DNA from: Bacteroidales bacterium
Lineage (GTDB): Bacteria; Bacteroidota; Bacteroidia; Bacteroidales; GCA-2748055
DNA: 64,000 nt
Assembly (NCBI GenBank): GCA_021740585.1
Contig: JAIOZM010000004.1
Location: 1-64,000, forward strand
Direction of reading: 5' to 3'
This document shows positions 25,369 to 34,314 of the stretch, piece after piece. Position 1 is the stretch's first letter, and every line of letters starts with the position of its first letter. The translations under genes were made by a program, and so were the position numbers. Under the pieces are notes generated by a model. It was given only the letters and a program-made list of their open reading frames with translations. It had not been told where the DNA came from and did not search any database.

Positions 25369-28300
25369 ATGAATTTTTGTAAAAAAAGTTTCATTATAGC
25401 CTTTATTGTTATCCTTTTTGGAGCGAATTTGTTTTCTCAGAGCGCATTAGATATTAATGCTTATGGTGTTTGGTGCAAAGGTACAGATTTTGACCCTGCT
25501 GATCCCAATTTCGATTTTCTAAAAGGCATGTCGGTCGAAGATGCCCAATGGAAGTTGATCCAGCCGGTTGATAGTTCGTCATATGATTGGAGTTCAATTC
25601 AGCAATCTATTGATATCGCTGCAGAAAGAGGTCAGTTTATGTACCTTGGCATTGGTATGGGACCCGATTGTCCGGAATGGGTGTATGAAAATGGCGTCCC
25701 CAAAGTATATACTGATGATACAATGCATCCTGGCTGGGATTACTACCCATATTACAGCGATCCGGATTACGTAAGGTATTCTGACAAATTTATTGAAGCT
25801 TTTGGTGAATTTCTTACTAGTCAGCCCCGGGAAAAACTTAAGTGGGTAGGATTTATTCAGGTAAAAACAGGCTGTACAGGGGATGAGGTAGCCTATAAGG
25901 GTTCTCCTCTGGATTCACAATATGATATTCCTATAACAGGACAAAAATGGTTAGATTTCAGATTGGGGGTGTTTGAAAAATACCGGGTAGCGTTTCTCAC
26001 CGGGGATAATAAAATCCCATTAATGTTCAATGCTATCAGAGAGGAGGATTATCCTATAGAATGGAGCTGGATCATCAATAACATTGGTTCCGGATTTGGT
26101 ATAAAGGAAGGAGCCCTGGTTAGGGGGCACCATCTTACCGGTGAACGTATTGTCGTGGAAACATGGAAACCTTGTTTGGTTAATCCAAAAGGGCTGGCAC
26201 TTTTTACCAGATCCGAAATGGACCAGACATGGAAACAAGCACTTTATCAGCTAAATCAGGAATTAGGATTTTATTGGGGCATAATCAATGGTCTAAACCA
26301 GGGATTGTCATTAAATGATGTATCTGTAAGTGCTATGACTGAAACAGAAAACAATATTAGCATACAAAATACATATAGATTCTTTAATAAATATGCTGAC
26401 CAAATCTACCCAGAAAACTCAAGCAAGGCATTTATAGCCTTCCATGAAGGACTGGATGCATCCGATACAAATAAGTTTCCGGAAAGTAAATATGGTGCAG
26501 CCAACCAGAACAACCAATCCAGATATGCTGCCATTTGTAATGATCCTATATATAAAGCCAGGGGAGCCAGAATGGATGACCTCTATGGAGCTACCCTTGG
26601 ACAGGTGCGGCAGAGAGATACACAAACAGGATATAATGATGCAGGCTGGGAAATATGGCCGGGAAATTATTCCAGATTTCTCACACAGATAGATCCTGAA
26701 GGCACATCCATTGGATTGTTCAGAATTGGCGGAACCATAACCACAAGCTCCCCAATTTACTCAAGATTTGCGCGTTCATTTGAAAACAGCACAGGTAAGA
26801 ATGCCATGTATTTTCAGCTAGATGAAGATTTATTCAATAACACACCCGAAACGGTTACCTTCATAGTCACCTACTTTGATAAAACCAATGGCTCTGGCTG
26901 GAGTCTGAAATACGACGCCGGGAATCCCGAACTTAAGGAAGCGTATACCGTTACATGCAAGGGGAGTGGAACATGGAAAACACAGGTAGTCACAGTTAAT
27001 GATGCAGTGCTGGACCATAACGGTCCCCAGGGAGCAGATTTTGCCCTTATAAACACCGACGGAAAAGATGATATTTTTCATATGATTCAAGTGGAAAAAG
27101 GAGTAGCATCCCCTATTTACAAAAAATCTAATAATGCTCTCCTCGAATCAATATGCTGGCCGGATATCCCTGACTCCTTAAAAAATGCAGAATGGAATAA
27201 TCTGATAATTCCCGGATTTAAAACTGATGTATTAAGTTATACCATTCCGGTCCCTTACGGATTCAAACAGATCCCGGCCCTTACTGCTAAAACTCAGGAA
27301 ATTAATGCCAGCTTAAAAACTGAGAGAGCAACAAACCTGATGGGGAGTGCAGAGGAAAGAACCACAACTTTTACAGTTACGGCAGAAGACGGAAAAACAA
27401 AATTAAGCTATAAAGTACTCTTTGAACCTGAAAATTCAGTTTCGCTGAGTAGCCAGCCTTTTCAGGCTGAACCGCTTTTTACAAGATTGGTTTACCGCGA
27501 ATGGTTTAATAACAATTATATTGAAATCTCAAATCCGGGTACCGATACCATTGACCTAAGTGACTACCTCATTGCCATCGGTGATAACAAAACTCCGGAC
27601 CAGATTATTTCTGACACACTCACATTTGATAAGCGTTATAAGTATTACATTCCCGGTTGCGATTATCCGGCAGGTGATTCTGCAACATTTGTTCCTGGTA
27701 TAGTTGTAGCAGATCCTGACGTAGAATCAAAGATTGAACCGAATGGATCTTTTGTTATTGGAATGATTGAAAGGGAAGACCCGCTTGATAACATTCATAT
27801 TGACGATTGTGATATAATAATGAACAAAGATCTTTATTTTGAAACCGATGTCAAACTTCTTATTCCTGGGATAAATACAATAATAAATGACGGATGGATG
27901 ACCAATAGTGCTCTTTGTCTTTATAAAATTCTCAATGATTCTATTAAAAATGGAACTAAAGCAATCTCCGATCCCGATGATTTCCAGCTTATTGATGTAT
28001 TTGGAACCTTTGACGGCTCCGGCTGGGCCCCTGATGGAGCGGCTCTTCTCGATGAAGACAACAAATGGAATTTAACCAGAAAACCCGAATTCTGGTTGGG
28101 CGATACGCTTCCCGGACTTGAAGGCTCCTGGGGTGCAAATAAGAGTGAGTCAGAATGGATCTGCTATAGCAAAGAAGATTATGAAGCATTGGGAATGAAT
28201 GCACCGGAAAGCCATTTCGCACTAAGCGAAAACATTGGAAGTCATACTTTTGATCCTGTAACAGAATATATTTCTACTATTTCTTCAATTATTTATGAAG

Positions 28301-29871
28301 TTAGTCTGGGGCATGAATCCCCGCAAATTATAGAAGGTATCCCATTTAACACCACTTTATCAGGATTTCTGGCGAACATTATTAAAGCTCATATTGATCA
28401 GGATATTGTTCTGGAGGGGATAGATGGAACTATAAAAGCAATTGACGAAATAATTATTGAAGGAGATACCCTTACGGTAACTTCATCATATGGTAATAAT
28501 ATTACCAAATATGGACTTAATACATCAGCAGTAGCACAAAGTGACGATGCTGTTCTTATCGCGAAGGATGGCTCTGGTTATACCATTGATTATTTAGATG
28601 CTAAGGGGACTATTTCCGGCATTCCTTCAGGGATCAGTATCTCTTCCATTCTTAATAACACCATCCTTCCTGAAAATGCAATACTCAATGTCATTGATGC
28701 TGAAAATAATCTGGTTCCATTACTCACATTAAATTCCTCAGGTTCCTATTTGCCAACAACGGCCGGTGACTCTATTTTCTTTGAAGTAATTGCAGAGGAT
28801 AATTTTACAAAAATCAGCTACCAGCTTCAATATATTTTAAACGAGAATGAGGCTTATGTATGGTCGGATGTTTATAATGTAGATCAGGAAAGGTCTATTG
28901 TAACAGAGATATCGCCTGCAGTGAATGTCTCTGTCTTGTTTAAAAATCTGAAGCCGAATATTGGTTCATCCATTAAACTTATGGATCGTGCCGGGATAGA
29001 GAACTTGCAAGGTCCTGTTGATCCTGAAGACTATGTTATTGTTAAATCTGCAGATGGATCAAAAGAAAAAGCCTACCAGCTTAATTTTAATGGTGAAGAC
29101 CTGGGTAGTGAAGCATTTCTAAGATCTGATAAGTATTATATCAATCAGGAGTCGTTTCTGGTCGACAGCGTTTTGATTGGTACCCAGGCGGAAGAACTCT
29201 TAGATAATATTAATGCCTCTCCTTATGCAAGTCTTGAACTTCTTGACATTAGTATGTCACCTGTTTTCACAGGATCACTGGATGAAAACCATACGATTCA
29301 CATAACTTCCGGAGATGGTGAAACAAAGAATGTGTACCAGATCAGCTTTTATGAATTAGGAACTGAAGCTTTCATTACTTCGGACATATACAGGATTTAT
29401 CAGGAAACATTTATTATTGACAGCATTGAGATGGAAACTTCGGTTAGCGTCTTTCTGGCAAATATTACAGCAGCACCAGGGGCAAGCATCACAATTCTTG
29501 ATGCAAACCAAAACCCTGTAAGCTCAGGAAATCTGGCACAGGGATATTCGGTAAAAGTAATATCTGAAGATGGTTTGAAAGAGCTTGTTTATATTTTAAG
29601 TTTTTATGATCCAAGTTTGGGAATAAATTCTGAAATAAAATCTGTCAAATTATATCCAAATCCGGTTGGCGATCTCTTAAGTATTGAAGGACTTTCACCG
29701 CAAAGTACAATTAACGTTATGAATATTGTTGGGAATCTTATAACAAGTTTTACCAACGAAAACTCTGAAAAACTCGAAGTTTTTACGGGTAATCTAGATC
29801 CTGGTATCTATTTCATCCAGCTTAAGAATCAGGATCACAATTCAGTTATATTTAAAATTGTAAAAAATTGA
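25369..29871 (+). CDS. Multidomain T9SS-secreted putative glycoside hydrolase with lamin-tail and repeat modules, paralogue 4 of 4
   Basis: The start is taken at ATG 25369 (signal MNFCKKSFIIAFIVILFGANLFSQ); the frame opens 24 nt earlier. Residues about 25-577 are a catalytic domain closely matching paralogue 3 (GCTGDEVAYKG; SEMDQTW with E283). Then come a cadherin-like beta domain (about 580-690), a lamin-tail-like domain (about 700-965, EWFNNNYIEISNPGTDTIDLS), two mixed-beta modules, three about 80-aa repeats (pattern [FYI]xSDxYxIxQE ... DGxxKxxYxxxF; about 1155-1410) and a type IX secretion tail (KLYPNPVGDLLSIEG ... GIYFIQLKN). It should act at the cell surface or outside. The non-catalytic modules are shared with the protein at 47195. 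Confidence 0.87.
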   Translation: MNFCKKSFIIAFIVILFGANLFSQSALDINAYGVWCKGTDFDPADPNFDFLKGMSVEDAQWKLIQPVDSSSYDWSSIQQSIDIAAERGQFMYLGIGMGPDCPEWVYENGVPKVYTDDTMHPGWDYYPYYSDPDYVRYSDKFIEAFGEFLTSQPREKLKWVGFIQVKTGCTGDEVAYKGSPLDSQYDIPITGQKWLDFRLGVFEKYRVAFLTGDNKIPLMFNAIREEDYPIEWSWIINNIGSGFGIKEGALVRGHHLTGERIVVETWKPCLVNPKGLALFTRSEMDQTWKQALYQLNQELGFYWGIINGLNQGLSLNDVSVSAMTETENNISIQNTYRFFNKYADQIYPENSSKAFIAFHEGLDASDTNKFPESKYGAANQNNQSRYAAICNDPIYKARGARMDDLYGATLGQVRQRDTQTGYNDAGWEIWPGNYSRFLTQIDPEGTSIGLFRIGGTITTSSPIYSRFARSFENSTGKNAMYFQLDEDLFNNTPETVTFIVTYFDKTNGSGWSLKYDAGNPELKEAYTVTCKGSGTWKTQVVTVNDAVLDHNGPQGADFALINTDGKDDIFHMIQVEKGVASPIYKKSNNALLESICWPDIPDSLKNAEWNNLIIPGFKTDVLSYTIPVPYGFKQIPALTAKTQEINASLKTERATNLMGSAEERTTTFTVTAEDGKTKLSYKVLFEPENSVSLSSQPFQAEPLFTRLVYREWFNNNYIEISNPGTDTIDLSDYLIAIGDNKTPDQIISDTLTFDKRYKYYIPGCDYPAGDSATFVPGIVVADPDVESKIEPNGSFVIGMIEREDPLDNIHIDDCDIIMNKDLYFETDVKLLIPGINTIINDGWMTNSALCLYKILNDSIKNGTKAISDPDDFQLIDVFGTFDGSGWAPDGAALLDEDNKWNLTRKPEFWLGDTLPGLEGSWGANKSESEWICYSKEDYEALGMNAPESHFALSENIGSHTFDPVTEYISTISSIIYEVSLGHESPQIIEGIPFNTTLSGFLANIIKAHIDQDIVLEGIDGTIKAIDEIIIEGDTLTVTSSYGNNITKYGLNTSAVAQSDDAVLIAKDGSGYTIDYLDAKGTISGIPSGISISSILNNTILPENAILNVIDAENNLVPLLTLNSSGSYLPTTAGDSIFFEVIAEDNFTKISYQLQYILNENEAYVWSDVYNVDQERSIVTEISPAVNVSVLFKNLKPNIGSSIKLMDRAGIENLQGPVDPEDYVIVKSADGSKEKAYQLNFNGEDLGSEAFLRSDKYYINQESFLVDSVLIGTQAEELLDNINASPYASLELLDISMSPVFTGSLDENHTIHITSGDGETKNVYQISFYELGTEAFITSDIYRIYQETFIIDSIEMETSVSVFLANITAAPGASITILDANQNPVSSGNLAQGYSVKVISEDGLKELVYILSFYDPSLGINSEIKSVKLYPNPVGDLLSIEGLSPQSTINVMNIVGNLITSFTNENSEKLEVFTGNLDPGIYFIQLKNQDHNSVIFKIVKN

Positions 29872-29877
29872 TAGCAA

Positions 29878-31287
29878 ATGAAAAATAAACTTCTTTCCAG
29901 AAAAAGTTTTATAAAGTCATCCATTGGGATTGCTGCTGGCACAATAGCATTTCCTTATATGGCTTATGGCAATTCCTTCAGGTCAGCCAATGATATTCCA
30001 AACCTCGCTTTTATCGGAATTGGAGGCCGGGGTTCCAAGAACATTGAAAGTTTTCAAGGACTTGGAAATTTTGTTGCCTTTGCTGACGTTTCAGAAAACT
30101 CCAGCACCGTTCAACAGATAAGATCAGAATATCCCAAAGTACCATTTTTCAAAGATTATCGAAAAATGTTTGATAAAATGCACCAGCAGATCGATGCTGT
30201 AGTGGTCAGTACACCGGATCATTCTCATTATGCGATTGCTATGTGGGCAATAAGTGCGGGGAAGCACGTGTATGTGGAAAAACCTCTTACCCATACCATA
30301 GAGGAAGCCAGAAAGCTGAAACAAGCCGCCGCAGAAGCGGGGCTTATTACCCAAATGGGTAACCAGAGCTATTCCAACGATGGTATACGGGTATGCAAAG
30401 AATGGATCGATGCCGGGCTGATCGGTAATGTTAGTGAAGTAATTCAATGGACCGATCGTTTAACACCCGGTCAGATAGCAATACCGGGAAAAGAATGGCC
30501 AAAAGCTGAACCGATTCCTGATGGACTCGACTGGAAACTATGGATGAATGTTGTTCAAGATACTCAATATCATTCAAATATCGAAGGAAACTGGCGGGGA
30601 TGGTGGAGATTCGGATCAGGTGCTCTGGGAGACATCGGCTGCCATATGATGGGTATTCCGTTTTATGCTCTTGATCTTGGAATCCCTGAAAAAATTAGCG
30701 CAATTAGCAGGGGAGGTAGCAAATTGCATTGTCCTTTACAAAGCAAAGTAACCTACGAATTTAAGGGGGCTGAACATAAGAACCCATTGAAGATGACATG
30801 GTACGATGGTTTTAGAAAAAAGGATGGGAAGCAGGAAATCTATGAGGGATTTGATACTTCTTTTCTACCTAATATCCCGGCAGCTTTTCCAACAAAGGAT
30901 ACTAATGCTTTATCAGAAAACGGCCAGTTTATCGTGGGAGACGAAGGTCTGATATACATTCCGGCAATGCATCTTGGCAAAGAGCCCATTCTGCTACCTG
31001 AAGAAAAGTGGGAGGATATAAAAAATAATCTCCCGGAACCAAAATTGGAACGGGTTGAAAATCACTGGCTTAATTTCATACAGGCAGTAAAAGGAGAGAT
31101 TCCTCAGGCATCCTCAAATTTTAATGTTTCTGCAAATTTGACCGAAATCGTTCTACTTGGGAACCTTGCTCTTCGTAGTGGCAAACCTATAAAATGGGAT
31201 GCTGAGAATATGATATGTACCGGCAATAGTGCGGCAACAAAGCTGGTCAAAGAAAATCCTGCTCATCCAGAATTTTTACCGGGATGA
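29878..31287 (+). CDS. Gfo/Idh/MocA-family oxidoreductase, exported
   Basis: An NAD(P)-binding Rossmann domain begins LAFIGIGGRGSKN (about residue 43), with VVSTPDHSHYAIAMWAISAGKHVYVEKPLTHT as the family's cofactor and Lys-Pro signature. A C-terminal GFO/IDH-type alpha/beta domain follows. The N terminus (SRKSFIKSSIGIAAGTIAF) looks like a Tat-type export signal, as is usual for Bacteroidota members of this group, which can carry tightly bound NAD. It is 6 bp after paralogue 4 and 38 bp before a DUF1080 protein. Known pairs of this kind oxidise glycosides at C3 so that a lyase or hydrolase can cleave them. That function here is inference; a GH109-like retaining mechanism is the alternative. 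Confidence 0.88.
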   Translation: MKNKLLSRKSFIKSSIGIAAGTIAFPYMAYGNSFRSANDIPNLAFIGIGGRGSKNIESFQGLGNFVAFADVSENSSTVQQIRSEYPKVPFFKDYRKMFDKMHQQIDAVVVSTPDHSHYAIAMWAISAGKHVYVEKPLTHTIEEARKLKQAAAEAGLITQMGNQSYSNDGIRVCKEWIDAGLIGNVSEVIQWTDRLTPGQIAIPGKEWPKAEPIPDGLDWKLWMNVVQDTQYHSNIEGNWRGWWRFGSGALGDIGCHMMGIPFYALDLGIPEKISAISRGGSKLHCPLQSKVTYEFKGAEHKNPLKMTWYDGFRKKDGKQEIYEGFDTSFLPNIPAAFPTKDTNALSENGQFIVGDEGLIYIPAMHLGKEPILLPEEKWEDIKNNLPEPKLERVENHWLNFIQAVKGEIPQASSNFNVSANLTEIVLLGNLALRSGKPIKWDAENMICTGNSAATKLVKENPAHPEFLPG

Positions 31288-31325
31288 TGGTTGCAATTAA
31301 TAAAATCACGCTTAAATAATCTAGT

Positions 31326-32348
31326 ATGAAATTCTTCGTATTACACCTGGCTTTTTTATTTACACTAACTGCATTCTCGCAAACACGTTCTGAAATTCCT
31401 CCATTTATGGGAGACTGGCAGGGAATGTTTGACGATCAAAAAGGTGATGCAGATCTTGTAGCAAGAGTTATTGGACTCGGCAATTCTAACTACAGAATAC
31501 AGATTCTTCCGGAATGGGATAAACGTGCAGTTCCCTATGTGGATGTTGAAGCCACTGAAATTGATGGCCGGATAAAATTTAAGCAAGGTGAATGGGAAGT
31601 TTCCATTAGCTCCAACTCATTTGAAGGTATTAAATATGAAAAGCAAGATGAACGAGCTTTCAGATTGAAACACATACAAAGGAAATCTCCAAGTCTTGGA
31701 TTAACTCCTCCTGATGATGCCATCGTATTATTTAATGGTACAGATTTTAATGAATGGATTCATCCGGATAGTCCCGATGAAAAAATCGTATGGAAAATAG
31801 AGGATGGTGCCATGGAGATATTGCCTGGCATGAATAAGATTGATGGCAAAAGGAGTAAGAATGATCTTATTACAAAACGTCAATTTACAGATCTTGAGTT
31901 ACATATTGAATTTTGTATCCCCTACCAGCCGGAAAAACGAGAACAGGGAAGGTCTAACAGCGGGGTCTTTCTTCAGAATTTTTACGAGATTCAAATCCTT
32001 GACAGTTACGGCCTGGATGGAATGTGGAATGACTGTGGTGCCCTGTATAAAATGTCTCCACCAAAGGTAAATATGTGCTTTCCTCCGGGAGAATGGCAAA
32101 CTTATGATATAGTTTATTACAGTCCGGTTTTTGATAATTCCGGTACAAGAATTAAAAATGCAATAATCACCGTCAATCATAATGGGGTATTGATTCATAA
32201 CAGGACAGAATTGGTGCAGCCTACAGCCCATAACCAATCAGCGAGAAAAACAGATAAGGCACCTTTCGATCCGGCGCCCATCATGCTCCAGGATCATAGT
32301 AACCCTGTTAAATTCAGAAATATCTGGATCCGTGAAATAGTTAAATAA
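31326..32348 (+). CDS. DUF1080 (3-keto-disaccharide hydrolase-type) protein, exported
   Basis: Signal peptide residues 1-19 (ending AFSQ). A short N-terminal beta domain precedes the DUF1080 LamG-like sandwich (about residues 135-340), with the usual markers IVLFNGTDFNEWIH, VWKIEDGAMEI, FTDLELHIEFCIP, GRSNSGVFLQNFYEIQILDSYG, PPGEWQTYDIVYYSP and HSNPVKFRNIWIREI. Characterised family members hydrolyse or eliminate 3-keto-glycosides. It follows the Gfo/Idh/MocA oxidoreductase directly, so the two form a likely oxidation-then-cleavage pair. Confidence 0.88.
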   Translation: MKFFVLHLAFLFTLTAFSQTRSEIPPFMGDWQGMFDDQKGDADLVARVIGLGNSNYRIQILPEWDKRAVPYVDVEATEIDGRIKFKQGEWEVSISSNSFEGIKYEKQDERAFRLKHIQRKSPSLGLTPPDDAIVLFNGTDFNEWIHPDSPDEKIVWKIEDGAMEILPGMNKIDGKRSKNDLITKRQFTDLELHIEFCIPYQPEKREQGRSNSGVFLQNFYEIQILDSYGLDGMWNDCGALYKMSPPKVNMCFPPGEWQTYDIVYYSPVFDNSGTRIKNAIITVNHNGVLIHNRTELVQPTAHNQSARKTDKAPFDPAPIMLQDHSNPVKFRNIWIREIVK

Positions 32349-32373
32349 TTCAGAATGCTCATAACCCTTAAAA

Positions 32374-34314
32374 ATGAATACAATGAAAAATCCGAAAAGA
32401 AATTCAGGAAACATAAGAAAGTTTAGTTTATTGATGGTCGCAATTCTTGCATTGGTATTTTACAGTTGCAATACTCCAAAGCAGGAAATAAAGGTGGATG
32501 TGGTTTCCAATTCAGGAACCAGTGTGCTTCAGACTGATGTTAAGGTTTCTGAAATGAAAGATGGTTCGGGCCTTTTATCCATCTCGTTTACGAATAAGGG
32601 TGAAGAAGCCGAAATGATCAAAGAAATTAGAATAAATATACAACCTTCAAATGAGAGTAATACAGAATCAAGATTCCTGTATGGAGGTCACGATATGGGC
32701 CGCACACCCATTCAGCATGTCGGCTATGACGATGAACAACTATCTTCAGGAGCCTTTCTGCTTATTAAACACAACGAAGAATCCTACTCAAAAACAGGAA
32801 TTCTCAGCTGGAATATTTTCAGGCCATATATTACTTTTTCCAAAGAAGAAGGAATCATAATCACGGCAGATGGTGAGAATAAACCTGTTTTACCCGGAGA
32901 AACCATTTCATTTGAAAAGATAGTACTGGAAGAGGGAGCAAACTGGCAGGATATGCTCTATGCCTATGGAGAACAGATCGCAGAAGTACAGGATATCAAA
33001 ACAAAAGAGATTAAGCAGTTCAAAGGCTGGTCCACATGGGACTACTATGGCAGGAATTATAATTCTGATGATATAAAGCAAAATGTTGAAATGCTGAAAA
33101 TCTCCGGATTAGATGCAAACCTGATCCAGATTGACGGTGGCTGGTGGACGCAAAGAGGAGATTATTTAAGTGTTAAAGAGGAACTTCCTGAAGGCATGAA
33201 TGGAATTGCAGAATATATAAAGTCTAATGGCTACCTGGCTGGTATTCATCTGGATGGATTCAGAGCTGATAAAAAAGCGAATGTTTATAAAGAACACCCT
33301 GATTGGTTCCTTAGGGATCAAAATGGGGAAACAATTTGCCAGGAAATTGGAAAGGGTATAGACTTTATGGAATACATATATTTTGACTATTCCAATCCGG
33401 ATGTGAGAGATTATATGAAAAATGTGCTTACTACCATCCGTGAAGAATGGGGATTCGGGTATTTCAAGATCGATTTTATCAGGTATGGTTTGTTGGACGA
33501 TGTTCTTAAAATCCATGAAAAAGAGGGATTAACTGAAATTCAAGGATTTGACCCCTCTATAACAAGTATGGAGAGGACCAGAGCCGGACTAAAAGCGATG
33601 AGAGAAGGAATTGGTGAAGCCTTTTTTCTTGGTTGTTCTTCAGTTTTTGGACCAACTTTTGGTCTGGTTGATGGATTGAGAACAGGAGGAGACATTTCTC
33701 CCAGAATAGATTTCTATCAAACCAGATGCTTACAAAATGGAGGTAATTTCTATCTCAATAAAACCATTGTGCAAAATGATGCCGATTATCTTGTTTTGCG
33801 GAACAAAGACGATGAAGAAGCAGAAAGGGCATGGGGCAAGCATAAGTTTGGAGGAGATGTTAGTCTTGAAGAAGCAAAAATGTGGACCGATTATGTATCT
33901 CTGTTTGGGGGGATAAAGATCTCAAGCGATAATCTCATCACCTTAAGAGAAGAAAGAAAAGAACTAATCAGAGATGCCTTCAGTTTAAAATCATGCGACC
34001 GGTTTATTCCCCTCGATCTATGGGATCATGCAAAAGACAATGGAGATGCTTTCAATATCATGCTGGGAGAAAATGAGGATGGCATATATCTGGCCTTATT
34101 TAACTGGGATACAGCGGATCAGGAATTCATGCTGGAAGGATTCCCGGTTTCCATTAAAACGCTTCAAAATATTTCTGATGATTCCGAATATCAACTTAGT
34201 CAAGGTTCTCTTACTATTAAACTACAGACACACACATCGATGATTCTTAAAATTGACGATGGAAGCAATTTTGATGAGCTCAGGAAAGTAGTTAAGCTTA
34301 AAATAAATAATTAA
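32374..34314 (+). CDS. GH36-type alpha-galactosidase-like lipoprotein
   Basis: Lipobox FYSC near residue 30. An N-terminal beta-supersandwich (to about 205) is followed by a barrel starting GWSTWDYYGRNYNSDDIKQN. Nucleophile candidate D367 lies in GYFKIDFIRYG, and acid/base candidate D440 in GLRTGGDISPR; both fit clan GH-D. WTDYVSLFGGIKISSD and a C-terminal beta domain complete the fold. It would release terminal alpha-galactose or a related sugar. Together with the GH27 module this argues for alpha-galactosyl linkages in the substrate. Its TAA overlaps the next gene's ATG by one base (TAATG), which indicates translational coupling. An ATG at 32383 is an alternative start. Confidence 0.88.
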   Translation: MNTMKNPKRNSGNIRKFSLLMVAILALVFYSCNTPKQEIKVDVVSNSGTSVLQTDVKVSEMKDGSGLLSISFTNKGEEAEMIKEIRINIQPSNESNTESRFLYGGHDMGRTPIQHVGYDDEQLSSGAFLLIKHNEESYSKTGILSWNIFRPYITFSKEEGIIITADGENKPVLPGETISFEKIVLEEGANWQDMLYAYGEQIAEVQDIKTKEIKQFKGWSTWDYYGRNYNSDDIKQNVEMLKISGLDANLIQIDGGWWTQRGDYLSVKEELPEGMNGIAEYIKSNGYLAGIHLDGFRADKKANVYKEHPDWFLRDQNGETICQEIGKGIDFMEYIYFDYSNPDVRDYMKNVLTTIREEWGFGYFKIDFIRYGLLDDVLKIHEKEGLTEIQGFDPSITSMERTRAGLKAMREGIGEAFFLGCSSVFGPTFGLVDGLRTGGDISPRIDFYQTRCLQNGGNFYLNKTIVQNDADYLVLRNKDDEEAERAWGKHKFGGDVSLEEAKMWTDYVSLFGGIKISSDNLITLREERKELIRDAFSLKSCDRFIPLDLWDHAKDNGDAFNIMLGENEDGIYLALFNWDTADQEFMLEGFPVSIKTLQNISDDSEYQLSQGSLTIKLQTHTSMILKIDDGSNFDELRKVVKLKINN

